Positions 21,673 to 32,203 of a DNA stretch of 64,000 nucleotides are shown piece after piece. Under the pieces are notes generated by a model. It saw nothing but the letters and a program-made list of their open reading frames with translations. It was not told where the DNA came from and searched no databases. This stretch comes from Isoetes taiwanensis (taxonomy: Eukaryota; Streptophyta; Lycopodiopsida; Isoetales; Isoetaceae): the NCBI GenBank assembly GCA_021234155.1, contig JAJEKV010000003.1:33339166-33403165 (forward strand), in the 5' to 3' direction. The position numbers were made by a program, and so were the translations under genes. Numbering within the stretch: position 1 is the stretch's first letter; each line of letters starts with the position of its first letter.

Positions 21673-24600
21673 GGAAATTCTTCATTGTGTAGTTAATGTG
21701 AACATTATGTTAAATGATTAACATGCACAAACTGATTTGTTTTTTTATACGAGATACGTCCTTGGTGGAGCATTTAAGTGATTCTACAGCTGATTTTAAC
21801 AGCTAGACTTGGTAAACCAATCAGTACTGCGAATTGTGTTTTAATCTCTTTGTTTGCTGAAAGTTTTGCTGTGGAAAACAGGGCAATTGAGATGTCAAAG
21901 AAGGCTGCAGACAAAGCTGGCAAATAATAAGCATTGAGGCTATGGCCTAGCAACATCAACGCATAAAACGAAGCCCTGAGCCTACCACAAATCGCTCCCA
22001 CATTCCAGTACATGCCGATGTTTTGCTTCCTAGCTTCCGTCCTTTTTACTCCATAGCTACTACTTGCCTTTGCAAAATGGAGCTTTGCTCTCTCAGATAG
22101 TCCATGGTTTGTCGTGCACCTTATGAGTTTTGCATACATTTGGCCTTTTGTTCTCAACTATGACAACAGATGAGCAATTCTGCCTATCAAAGAATCATAA
22201 GCCGGTGCAAAATATATAATGGAAGCCATAATAAGTTTATGCAGCCAATTGGAAAATGATTTCTTTAGTTTTCACCTATTTTTTGCAGACCCTAGCAAAT
22301 GTTGAGGTCAGCTCGATGAATGCATGCTGCATTGGCTGGAGCTTGGCAAATTGACTTGCATTGGCAATGCCCTTGCCTCTAAAAACGTAAATCCTAGAGA
22401 TATGGCAACATGAACATACTAATATATCCTGGCAGCTTTAGTGGTGCTAGATGTGTTTCATTGCATACCATTTCAAATTTGTTATTGCAGTATTGGTAGA
22501 GCTACACGTGTTCGTGCTATTGGGTAGTGAAATTCCAATGCCACAGACCTTAATACATGTCCAACAACTTAAAATTGCGGGGGACAAAATGGTTGGAATA
22601 ACAAAAAAGTTCGGCCACGTCTATGCCGTGAACTTTGGTATTTATGAGAAGATGGTCTATCAAATCAGTAAGATTGCATTAAATTTGACCTATATGATAT
22701 TCAACAACAAACATGCCTATTCTCCAAACAGCCTATAGTAACATGTTTAAGTTGGCAACCTACACCAATACCTCAATCAACGTATGAATAGATATATACA
22801 CTCCATATCCAAGCTAATAGGCTCAATAGGCTCAATATTGCATATCTGACCTAGGGAATTGACCAAATAATTGACCACTGATTTGACGAGGCTTCATAAG
22901 AGATATCACATGCGAGCAGAATTTGGTAATGAAAAAACCAAGCAAGATATATGAAATCAACGTTTTCATTCCGTATACATCTTCATAGATGCGATGCACA
23001 AGGCGCCGGCTGTATAATATAAGATAAGATATTGTTTATTTGAAACAAAATTACAGATCCCAACAAAGTTAGATAAACTCTCCATGTTAGCTAAAGTAGG
23101 CACTAAGGTTATTTTTGGGTTGCCCCTAGGGGGCAAACCCTCGTTTATGTGGGTATGTGGGCATATTCAAGTATATCTTGCAGGCATATACCTAACATAT
23201 CTTGATGACCGCTAAAAAGCTGGTGCTACACAAAATGGTTGGTCATCCGACCCCATTCCTTCTCTAAACCTGGCTTTGTTCCTCGTTCAACTCGGTTTCT
23301 CTTCTCAAAGCAAAAGCGGCGAAGATGGCTCCATCCCGACTTCTCTTCGAGTCCCGGAGGCCACCATTCTGCCTAGATCACGCTCTGATGGAGCTTTTGT
23401 TGGCTTCGCCTCGGGGAATAAGAGGATGTGAAGAACATGCTTTCATGTTAGAGGGCTTTTTCAAACGAGTCGGATGGTAAGAATAGGTTTACGGATTGAG
23501 ATTCTTCAAACATAGTGGGATGTTTACGCTGGTTTTTATCTGCGTCTTCAAATAGGGTCCAATGGTTACGCTTCTTCAAACAAGGTATCATCCTTATCAC
23601 CGCAGGTGAGCTTGATGCGATTTGCATACTTAGAGGCGGTTTTAGCACCAGCTTCCTCCATCAAAATGCAATGTTAAGTAGGATATCTTTACCTTTCACA
23701 TGCAAAAGATCTTGCATTTTCTTGACGACTTGAGCACGCTTAGGAACCATATTACGCAAAGTGAAGATGTTTACCAAAAGATTTTAAATACTCGTTTTAG
23801 AGCAAAACAATTGGCGAGGTTGCCTCCATGTGAACAAAAGATCGGCTCAATAAGGCTGCGGCTTCAATCGTTCAATATCACCGAGGCTAGGCCACCATTA
23901 GTCCATATTTCCTCACGGTTCATCTATCGATAATTACGTTTCTAGGAGTTCGGGCGACTTCCTTTTAGAGGTAACCTATATTTGTTCGGTTTTTTTGAAG
24001 TCCATTGATTCTTCTCTGGCGGCTATGATCTGAAGGGGTTTTACGAGTGTATGCATTGGGGGTTGAATGCCATTTATGGATCCATGCTTGGCTGGTGTGC
24101 CTGGGTTTCATTTTTCTTGATCTTGGATTATACCGCCAATTGGGTAAACAATCTGTTCAGGATTTTGTTGCCTCTAGAAGGCTATGATTCTCCTAGATCC
24201 TGTTGAAATGCAAGATCTTGGGGGAATGTCTTGGGTCGAGGCGGTGTATTATCATTTTTACGCTAGTGCTTTTGACTGGACGTTCATTTGGCAAGTATGT
24301 CATTAGTGCTTGTTTTGAAGGCATGCAACGATTGATTTTCATAGATGCTATTAAAAACTCAATGTCTTCTTGTGGAGCAGTGGTATCTGCGGTCCATAAT
24401 AAAAAAGCTTGGCGTTCAGTCGGATTCGTGCAGTTACTTATGCAAAATATGCTATAGTTGGATATATTATGCAACATCCTGGAGTTCCGGGTATGCATAA
24501 ATTTTCTGGTGTTTTATATCTGGAAGCACTTATATGCTTTTATGTTTGCATGTCTTTCGAAACAGGCCTTGTAAATCACACAAAAGGTTTTGCAAATTAC

Positions 24601-25243
24601 ATGTACCTTTGTCTTCAGCTTGGTATCTTTGTCTTCCGCTTGGTAGGGAAAACTAGCAAGGTGCATACGAGCAGACAAAACTCAAAAGTGCATGTTAGAT
24701 TTGGGAAGGTAAGCCTATGCCTTGTTGGAAGAGAATATAACCTTCTGCATGTTTTTTATTGATTATTTAACACAAGTTGGCAAGTTAGCTTTGGAGAAGA
24801 AACCCTTCACCAGAATCTTGCTGCCATCAATGAGAGTTCATCTTAAAAACATGAACATTTGTGATGTGAGGTTATCTCTACCATTAATATTGGAATGTGC
24901 ATCATGGGCCTCAAGAGCTTGGTATCTTGTGTTTACATTTCGTTCAATAATATCATAAAGTTGATAATATTGTCTCTTTGTCTACAATTAAGAATATATT
25001 TTCATAAGAAAGACACAATATGAAAATGCTGCACTGACATTAGTTATTGCAAAACATTGGTACAAAGCAAAAAAAAAACAATAGACCTTTCCCAAAACAA
25101 TAGACCTTGAAACCACAATGTTTTTTGTTTGTAATATTGTTCCTCCACCCGTAGTTTGCTTTATATTACATGTCTAAAACACTTAAAACAACAAATTTTA
25201 TTTGTAGCTTTACTTGAGGCGTTGTAAATTGGTTTTCCACGTG
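21673..25243. other. Region of unrecognised, decayed sequence
   Basis: Codon-like but unidentified frames include the minus strand at 21774-22157 (KLIRCTTNHGLSERAKLHFA), the plus strand at 22451-22738 (LKIAGDKMVGITKKFGHVYA), and both strands at 24193-24500 (minus: NPTERQAFLLWTADTTAPQE). At 23015-23060 the tail-like run TATAAGATAAGATA beside TTTGAAACAAAATTACAG could be the 3' end of a minus-strand non-LTR element. None of these is firm enough to name. Confidence 0.3.
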
Positions 25244-25397
25244 TAAAATAACATGGTTTTTTAGAGACAATACTGCTTCCCCACGTGTTGTTTTTCTAAA
25301 TATTACATGTCTAAAGTGCATAAAATAACATGGTTTTTTAGAGACAATACTGCTTCCCCACTTGTTGTTTTTCTAAATATTACATGTATGAAGCGCA
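25244..25397. repeat. 77-bp tandem duplication
   Basis: TAAAATAACATGGTTTTTTA ... ACATGT is present at 25244-25320 and 25321-25397 with a handful of mismatches. Confidence 0.92.
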
Positions 25398-25498
25398 TAA
25401 AACAATCGTTAGTATACTTTTGTGGTGTTGTAAAATGAATTTTCAATATATAAAACAACACGTATTTTTTTGGGTTGTACATGAATATAGGGGACCTA

Positions 25499-25594
25499 CA
25501 AACTGATTGTAAGGACATGGTAGGGGTCTACTTTAATTTAAATACTTCACCCTGAAGAAACTGGAGGGCAACCCTCCGTGCGCAGCACCTTGTT
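25499..25594 (+). repeat. Dispersed repeat terminus with double hairpin, Helitron-like 3' end candidate
   Basis: The last part contains two adjacent stem-loops, GGAGGG-CAA-CCCTCC (25563-25577) and GTGC-GCA-GCAC (25578-25588), then CTTGTT. A second copy lies inverted at 47645-47735. Both copies share the preceding 60 or so bases loosely and the hairpin block tightly, and they diverge immediately after CTTGTT. A hairpin a few bases from a fixed 3' end is typical of Helitrons, although the canonical end is CTRR. No Rep/helicase gene is visible. Confidence 0.5.
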
Positions 25595-26024
25595 GCAATT
25601 ATCTCCAAAGTATAACCACCGAAAAACAATGTCTTTCCAAATTATTAATCATCTTTTCCCTTCATCTCCATTGTCACCTTGCCTCTTGGCGCTCCGGGGT
25701 TCCAAAATGAAGTATCCCTGCTCTAAAGCCTCTTAAATACTTGCAGCTTTCAGTCTTGAATAGTCGATTTTGTCTGAATAATCTAGCTACCTGAAACTCA
25801 GAACATGCCATTTTCCCCTTTGTTGTTAGCTCTTATTTCTTATTTGGAGCTTGATATGCTTCTATTCTTTCTTGGATGAAATATTATGTTGTGATTGCTC
25901 TACAATGATACGTAGTGGCAAATACCTGCACTCTGCAATGCTTGGAGCAATGTGCATTCTTCACAGTACTGCTAGAATCGTTCATTTAACCAGGCCATTA
26001 ACACTTAACCATGGGCTTTAACAG
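25595..26024. other. Upstream flank or intron of the helicase relic
   Basis: There is no supported exon. The 3' end at 26012-26024 (CTTTAACAG) is a good splice acceptor for the first helicase exon. Confidence 0.35.
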
Positions 26025-26793
26025 GTGCGGCAGAAGGTAACACCATACCAGCACTAGTTTGCACTGATCTAGCTGCTAGGGGACTTGATCTTATAGTTGA
26101 CCACGTTATTATGTTTGATTTTCCTCGCAACTCTGTTAAGTGGAGGATTTATTTGCCCATGGTGCTGGCTTTTTGCATGATGAGACATAACATGCATTGG
26201 TCTTGCAGATTGATTATTTACACCGTACAGGAAGAACAGCACGGATGGGAGCCAAAGGTAGACATTTGCTACAGATACTAATTTTCATCAGCAGATAAAT
26301 AGGTTCTTGCTGATGTGATCTATTCTTGACTTCATGGACAGGCAAAATAACCAGTTTAGTAGGGAAGCGTGATTTGATACTTGCTGAACAAATTGAAGAT
26401 ACCATTAGCAAAGGTGGAACTTTAGAAGCCATAATATCCAATAGAGAAGAACTAAAAGCTGCCAAGGAGAAAGAACTTAAGGAAAAGCAGAAGACCAAGG
26501 CCAAGCTAATCAAAGGCGGAACGACCTAGGCAAATGAGAAAATCAACTTTAAAGTTGTCAACGAAGGCAATAAATGGTCAAAAATGACAAAGTCTGCAGT
26601 CAAAGAAGGAAACAAGCCATTTGCAAGCTCAAAATTTACAAAGATTCGTACCAAAACAAGAGCAGTTCAAAAGGTCAGAATAATTAAAGATAAAGAGCTA
26701 CCAAGGGTAGGCGGTCGTGGTACAAGGCTGGGTGAGGTTGTGAAGAAAGCAAAGAACTTTGCAAAAACGGTAGCAAGTGTTCTCATATGCTAA
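26025..26793 (+). pseudogene. DEAD-box RNA helicase, C-terminal exons (RH39-like)
   Basis: Three exons join in phase. 26025-26134 gives [20 protein letters not shown] and [11 protein letters not shown], helicase motif V. 26209-26257 gives [17 protein letters not shown], motif VI. 26342 onward gives KITSLVGKRDLILAEQIEDT and a basic tail. Introns are GT-AG (26135-26208 and 26258-26341). The sequence resembles plastid RH39, which acts in 23S rRNA maturation. An in-frame TAG at 26527-26529 is followed in the same frame by 88 more Lys-rich codons to 26793. The helicase core (motifs Q to IV) is absent nearby. A truncated gene or pseudogene is most likely. Confidence 0.8.
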
Positions 26794-27542
26794 ATGGAAG
26801 ATATAAGTACTTTTTGGCCCATGAGCAGGACAGTGAAATTGGAAGAATCCTGGGGTTGAAATTCAAGCATTTCTGGTGTTTGACAGGTGGAAATCTCAAG
26901 ATGTTAAGCTAGCAACAAAATATGGGACGTATTGTAAAGTATTGGCAGATGTTAATCAATCAGCGGCACACGAGAGGGTGCAAAGCCCACTTATTTAACA
27001 TGGACTTTGGGCTAACAATAGTTCCCACTTTTTATTTGGAAAGTATTTCTATTTCTTGGTGAAGCTGGGAGACCCTTGAAGAGATTGGCATACTTCCCAA
27101 CTAGCTGGCACCATAGTTTTTTGCTTCATCATGGTTGAAACATGAGGTTGGCACTGGTCAACTTATAAAATTAAGTGAAAATTATGTCACAGTTATTGCA
27201 ACGCCTGGAGGTTAAGATTAACTTGAAGTGGCGTAAGTTCATAGGAAGATCGATTTTTAAAAGGGGCACTTTGGACCCTATCGTTGTAATTTGAAGGTAC
27301 GAAGAATAAAATCTGAAAGCAAATATCAGAATGGTCACTGTACTGGTTTATGTTCACGCCACATTTTTATATTAAACACGATTTCTAACCTAATTGTGAC
27401 ATCAGATGTGAACCGGAAATGGTCCAAGAACAATTGTATATTTTGCACATAACCTATTGTTGGATTTTCTGTAATGTAAATGGGTGAACAACAATTCCGC
27501 TGGGTCTAGTGCATCGTCTTAGCTCCTTAGATACATTCTTGG
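26794..27542. other. Downstream flank of the helicase relic
   Basis: This may include the former 3' UTR. I see no coding signal and no clear repeat. Confidence 0.3.

Positions 27543-27573
<31 letters not shown>
27543..27573. repeat. Poly(A) run, 31 bases
   Basis: An uninterrupted A-run. It could be the tail of an unrecognised plus-strand retroelement, but no flanking target duplication was found. Confidence 0.9.
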
Positions 27574-27575
<2 letters not shown>

Positions 27576-27627
27576 AACAGAAATGCAGGCTTGTGGCAAA
27601 GAATAGGGGGATTGGAGAAGTTTGAAG

Positions 27628-29530
27628 GAAGAATAAGAATAAGAATAGTTTTTTATCGTCCATTGAGACCAATCGGCCTATGGGACCCAGAAGGAGCGCA
27701 GCAACCTTACTACTGTCCGGGTTAAAAAACCCTCGCCCCGAAGGGTTTTCGAGGGAAAAATCGTGGCGGTAATAAGAATGACATCATTATGAAATAAATG
27801 TGTATGTACATGTCAAGCGCGTGCCCGAGGACATAGCTGATCTCGCATGTCTATGATCTCCTGAAGGTATGATCCTAGCACCCATATGGATGTCGTGCTC
27901 AATGTCACATGTAGCGGTGACCAGGCTTGACCAACTCGGCCTGCTGCGTCCGGATTTGATCATATCTTTGGGCAACTTTGAAGGGTATGAGATTCATCCT
28001 CAATGACTCCCATTTGGCGGCATTGACGAGCACGCCCTGGCGTGGCTTACCAATCCATCCGCTGTCTCAATTCGAAGATGATATGTCCCTCGCGAATGGA
28101 GGCAATGAGTCTCAAGGCTTTTCATGGGCAAGTGGGTGCGCGGGTAGCATTCGCGGGCCTCGTTCCAATGTGGGATTTATGTGGCCGGGTAGTAGTGTCT
28201 TTGTGTTGACTGTTCAAGGGCGGGCATCCCAAAGCTTCTTTGATGAAGCAAAGCGTCAAGATATTGCCTCCGGCTATGGCGATTCGCCTCTGTTTGCACA
28301 TGTATGCACATTGCTCTGCACAATCCATCTAGCCATCCATTGAGCTCTCTTTTCCCTCCAAGCGGAGGCCTTGAGGCTTTGCGCCCCATTGCCATGATAT
28401 AAGCTAGTTTAGGGAGGCGAGCATCGTCCATATTGACCACCTTACAAATGAAATAGACAATGTGGCGATCAAGGGCCGCCCTCTGAAGAGGCAAGAATCT
28501 GTCTCTGCGGTGGGAATTTGATATGGGATTGGACTTCACCCTAGTGCTCGTACCAAGAAGGCTTTTCGCTTTTGCTCCAAGTCATTCCAAGTAGCGAGGG
28601 ATACTCATGGGCCCCATACTTCAACCCCCGAGTAAAAGGGCGAGGCTCCACTAAGACCTTGAGCAGGGTGTGGTGATGGGTCTAATCATATAACTCCACT
28701 ATATGACTATTGTTTTGCATTGCGATAGTGCCTTCCAAAATAATAGCCAGAACTTCAGTGTCAGTATGGATGTGTCCCGGTGCATAGTAGAAGGAAACTC
28801 CACTCCCAAATATTTGTATGTGGATGCTACTTCTACATTACGCCCTCGATAATTTAAGGAGGGATCCTCGGTACGCCGTGAAGATGATATGAAAACCACC
28901 TTAGTCTTGGCCAAATTGACATGCATATCGATTAAAAATGACAAAATGTGTCCTTAGCATCAAGATGTCGATTGCATGTACGTCCGCTGGTGTGTAAGCT
29001 AGAAGGTCTACATCATCAGCATATATTAACTGCTTGATGATCTGGTAGAGAAGGTGAGCCCCGTCGGCCCCATTATCAGCAAGCTAGCTCTCCAATTGAT
29101 CAATGTAAAGACCAAACAATGTTGGGGAGAGAGGGCATCCCTGATGAACCCCAATACTACTATCAAATGGTTGGCTTGTCGGCTGGAACCGACCCGAGCA
29201 TCTTTCATATAGCCTGTACACTGCATTCTGCAAATCTACAGGAACCCCCAGCTGTCGCAATCTTGCCCATAGTTTTTCCCGAGGCACAGTATCAAATGCC
29301 TTCGCAAAATCCACGAAGCAACAATATAGATCATGACGGCGGTTCCTGCTGTCTTCAACCAGAGTTCGCAATGTGAAGATGTGGTCAATGATTGAGTGGG
29401 GTCTGAATCCTGCCTGGGTGAGGGCCCGTATCTCTGCTGCCTCTGCCCATCCCGTCAACTGTTGCTCGAGAATCCCAACAAGCAATTTTGCAAACACCGA
29501 ATTGATCGTGATTGTTCGGTATACTTCTGC
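27628..29530 (-). mobile_element. LINE A: 5'-truncated non-LTR retrotransposon
   Basis: Read on the minus strand, reverse transcriptase starts abruptly near 29530 and is followed by the thumb, a C-terminal zinc-finger region and a structured 3' UTR. The element ends in TTCTTATTCTTATTC-type short repeats at 27628-27645 with no poly(A) tail. Truncated relatives of its 3' end lie at 37628-38050, 42785-42885 and possibly 35480-35540. The RT sequence and the non-poly(A) tail differ from the two L1-type LINEs in this window. Confidence 0.88.
28177..28944 (-). pseudogene. LINE A thumb and C-terminal region in broken frames
   Basis: The minus-strand frame 28699-28944 gives DMHVNLAKTKVVFISSSRRT and STYKYLGVEF, the post-YADD thumb (Y-K-Y-L-G-V). 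The frame 28177-28539 gives DDARLPKLAYIMAMGRKASR. The C-terminal CCHC-like motif is broken at about 28010-28060 but reads C-x2-C...H-x4-C in the related fragment at 37816-38037. Multiple frameshifts and stops show decay. Confidence 0.75.
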
Positions 29531-29536
29531 GCACAT
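29084..29536 (-). pseudogene. LINE A reverse transcriptase fingers and palm
   Basis: The minus strand reads RTITINSVFAKLLVGILEQQ, then TQAGFRPHSIIDHIFTLRTL, DLYCCFVDFAKAFDTVPREK (first catalytic Asp) and GVHQGCPLSPTLFGLYIDQL. The active site QLIYADDVDLLA lies just downstream at about 29000-29040 in another frame, so there is a frameshift. The N-terminal part of RT and any endonuclease are missing because of 5' truncation. The element would reverse-transcribe its own RNA. Confidence 0.88.
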
Positions 29537-30150
29537 AGATTCTCGCTTATAGCTTTAGCTTCTGCAATTTATCATTGCATTAGTCTCAAAGTGCATGCAT
29601 ACTACAATACAAATTGGCATGTCATAGAGATCAGTGAATGAAGATGCAGGGTTTGCAAACAAAGTAATGAAATGCAAAATCTTTAGGGTCTTGTGCTCCA
29701 CCATCTAATAAGTTGATTTAATGTTTCTTTTATAGATATTGATGCTTTAACAAGGTTCAACTAAGGACACACTAGGCACACGTACTTGGATCATTTTATT
29801 GTAACTTTGTATCAAACCAATGTCTTTGCTTCTGAACACTTTTTCTCTTCTCTTAGCACATGCCAGTGAGGTATACTATATTTGTCAACACCAGATAATA
29901 TTATCGTTGCGCAAAACTAGCTGTGCAATGGAGTTTCTTGAGAGAAATGCCTGGTGATAACTTCTGCAAATCAAAAAGCCTATTGTAGTGTTAGCTAAAA
30001 ATCACACATGAAGTTTTGAAAAGGCTTAGGTATGACTGTCAGTTAATGAAGATAGTTGTTTATCAAGATAGTTGTATGATTATCAGTTAAGGTAGCTGTG
30101 CGCAATAGATTCTCTCCTTCAGTTAGGCATCCTATTCATGCACACCATAA
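29531..30150. repeat. Spacer and first copy of a dispersed host repeat
   Basis: From about 30040 to 30150 the sequence (TAGTTGTATGATTATCAGTT ... GGCATCCTATTCATGCACAC) matches 33740-33850 and 34445-34560. The kinase-copia insertion begins at its end. The rest, 29531-30040, has no recognisable content. Confidence 0.65.
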
Positions 30151-30701
30151 CATCCTTTGTTATATACATTCCTTTCAGCTTCAGCTTCAAAGATCCTGTA
30201 AGCCCTGTATGCTTGGTTTTCTCGACTAAGAAAGAAACACTTAGTATGTCTTGAATGATCGTCAATAAAAGTAATAAAGTATCTTTTCCCATGCATACTT
30301 CTAACGTTAATGGGTCCACAAAGGTCAGAATGTACCAATTCAAGAAGTTCTTCAGCTCTTTCATGTCTTTTTGGAAAAGGTAGCCTAGTGCTTTTACCTA
30401 CCATGCAGCCATAACACACAAAGTCATTACTGTCAGCAACAATGATTATCCCCTTTTTAATCATCTCCTTAATATTTCCTACATTAGCATGTCCCAACCT
30501 CTCATGCCAAAGCTTTAATGTTGGAATCTCCACTGAATTTATACTTCCAGACAAGATTTTGCTATGAAACCCAAATAAATTGCCAACACGTTTTGCAAGG
30601 AACTTAATTTTATTATTCTCAAATACTTTGCAACAGTATTTGTCAAATATAAGTTTGAATCCCATGTCAACCAGTTGGCTGACTGAAATTAAGTTCCTCA
30701 C
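30132..30701 (-). pseudogene. Copia pre-integrase and integrase N-terminal part
   Basis: The reading contains NLISVSQLVDMGF, then LKLWHERLGHANVGNIKEMI (the GAG-pre-integrase His-His part) and CYGCMVGKSTRLPFPK (the Cys-Cys part). ELVHSDLCGPINVRSMHGKR follows, with YFITFIDDHSRH, the first two Asp regions of the integrase core. It breaks off before the third catalytic residue. The last 12 or so codons are flanking repeat sequence. Confidence 0.87.
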
Positions 30702-31390
30702 AATGTTGGAACTGACAAAACATTATGCAAATTAACAACATTGCCTTCCAGATCATACAACTCAAGCATTCCAGATTCCTTGACTTCTTGCAGTTCACCA
30801 TCACCCATTTGCACAAAAGTGGAATTTCTTTTCTTCCTTTCCTTAAGAGCATCAGTAGATTTCACTACTGATCTCTCAGGTCCACTATCTATGACAAGCA
30901 TATCACCAGCCTTGTTAGCTTTTTCATTTGAAATAGAGCATGCAGCAAATTTACATACCTCTACTTCAGTGTCTTCTTCCTCAGCTCCACCATCTTGTGC
31001 CAAATTTATACTGCTAGTACCTTCATTCCTTTTCGTGTTGCTACCCCTCTTACCATAGCTTGGATTTCTTTTATCCTTGTTCTTGTTTCCAATACCTTTA
31101 GGGTCGACAAGCTGGACAAGGCTACACTATCTGAGACCCTCACAATTAAAACACCTATTTTCCTTCAATTTTGGGCAGTTATTCTTCAAATGGCCATATG
31201 AGTTGCATCCATAGCAAGGACCTACTTTCTTTTTTTCATTTCCAAATCGTCCTTTCTTTTTCCCTGCAAACAGTAACTCAGCATTTTCTTCTTCTCCTTT
31301 TAATATTTTCTGTTGCTCAATTTCAGTTCTTATCATAAGCTCAGCCTTTTCTCTATTTCTAGCTACTGTTCTAACCAAAGTCTGCAAACT
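30150..31390 (-). mobile_element. Copia gag-pol fragment fused to a kinase pseudogene
   Basis: Minus-strand order: end of gag, two zinc knuckles (the second cut short by a frameshift), protease, GAG-pre-integrase, start of integrase. Both ends are internal to the element: no LTR, primer site or gag N-terminus is present upstream. The copy stops in the integrase near FEAEAER at about 30165. At the upstream end (about 31375-31390) the reading continues without a stop into a protein kinase C-terminus. It belongs to the same lineage as the copia element at 36.57-42.63 kb. Confidence 0.88.
30698..31003 (-). pseudogene. Copia aspartic protease region
   Basis: The fragment contains LVIDSGPERSVVKSTDALKE, the retropepsin motif with Pro in place of the usual Ala (DSGA), and then VQMGDGELQEVKESGMLELY. 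The frame is separated from the integrase part by a one-base shift near 30700. Confidence 0.83.
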
Positions 31391-31453
31391 GATTCTGTCC
31401 TTTGAGTTGGGCTGCAACATAGCCATGACAAGGCTCTTTGCTTCATGGGACAC
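31100..31453 (-). pseudogene. Kinase C-terminus read through into copia gag
   Basis: One continuous frame begins SHEAKSLVMAMLQPNSKDRI, which matches the end of a Ser/Thr kinase domain (S-x-E-A-K...M-L-x-x-x-x-x-x-R-I-S). It passes directly into LVRTVARNREKAELMIRTEI and CYGCNSYGHLKNNC, which is copia gag. In the neighbouring copia copy the gag equivalent is LATLIRNVAKTRKAAEEMIR, so the switch lies at the shared LQTL/LATL residues near 31375-31390. The frame ends near 31127 inside the second knuckle. Confidence 0.8.
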
Positions 31454-32203
31454 AACATCGGCAGCGGGACGAGGCTCGAGGTCGCGAGATCTTCAGGCGG
31501 GCGATGTTTTTGATAGATAGAGAACATGTTGAGGTGGGGGAAGGAAGGCAAGCCAGTAAGGCATTCATAAAGGATCAAGCCCAAGCCCCATATGCCAACC
31601 TCAGTGGAGTAACGTTTGTGGACAACCTTGGGAGCAAGGTAGGTGGGAGTTCGACAGCAATGTAAGGCAAGGGCGGGATGGGAGAAGGAGGCTGAGATAC
31701 CAAAGTCTGCAATCTTAACGTTGTAAGGTTGGGCGGCGGGGAGGGGAGGAGAATATTGGCAGGCTTCATATCCCGATGGACAACGCCATTGGAGTGCACA
31801 TACTTGATGACCAAGGCCAGGTTTAGGGCCCGGTCGCTTCATTGTTAGGCGACTCGCCTTGGTTGATTCTAGAATCCAAGCTGCACTCGCATAGCTCCAT
31901 TATGAAATGCACGTAGGAGCCGTCTTCTTCGCTGATCACGTCCTCCAGACAAACCACTCCTGGGCAGATCGCCAGCTTCCGCATAATCTCCTCCTCCTGT
32001 TTTGCCTCTGCATCTCCTGCTCTTTCGATCGACATGCTTTTGCATGCAAATTCCTTCTTGCTGCTCCTGTTTTGGCTCAGATACACTGTCGCTTGCCCAC
32101 CTCCCCCTATCACCTTCACTAAATCATAACTCTTCAGCAGCTTTGGATACACTGCTCCATACAGCTTGTTCAGATTCTTCATCTCCGTCGCCTCTTTCTC
32201 CAT
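31385..32203 (-). pseudogene. Serine/threonine protein kinase pseudogene, intronless
   Basis: From ATG 32201-32203 (MEKEATEMKNLNKLYGAV) the minus strand gives IGGGGQATVYLSQN (Gly loop), EFACKSM (Lys), the alpha-C region EEEIMRKLA, and HFIMELCECSLDSRI (hinge). In shifted frames come VHRDMKPANILL (catalytic loop), VKIADFGIS (DFG), CRTPTYLAPKV (APE degraded to APK), and IWGLGLILYECLTGLP. Frameshifts lie near 31845, 31735 and 31490. No introns interrupt about 800 bp, which suggests a retrocopy or a naturally intronless gene. The subfamily is unclear (CAMK/PPCK-like). Confidence 0.85.

Noticed and set aside
27543-27573. Poly(A) run as the tail of a retrocopy of the helicase
   Set aside because: The helicase relic keeps GT-AG introns and lies 750 bases upstream, and no target duplication was found.
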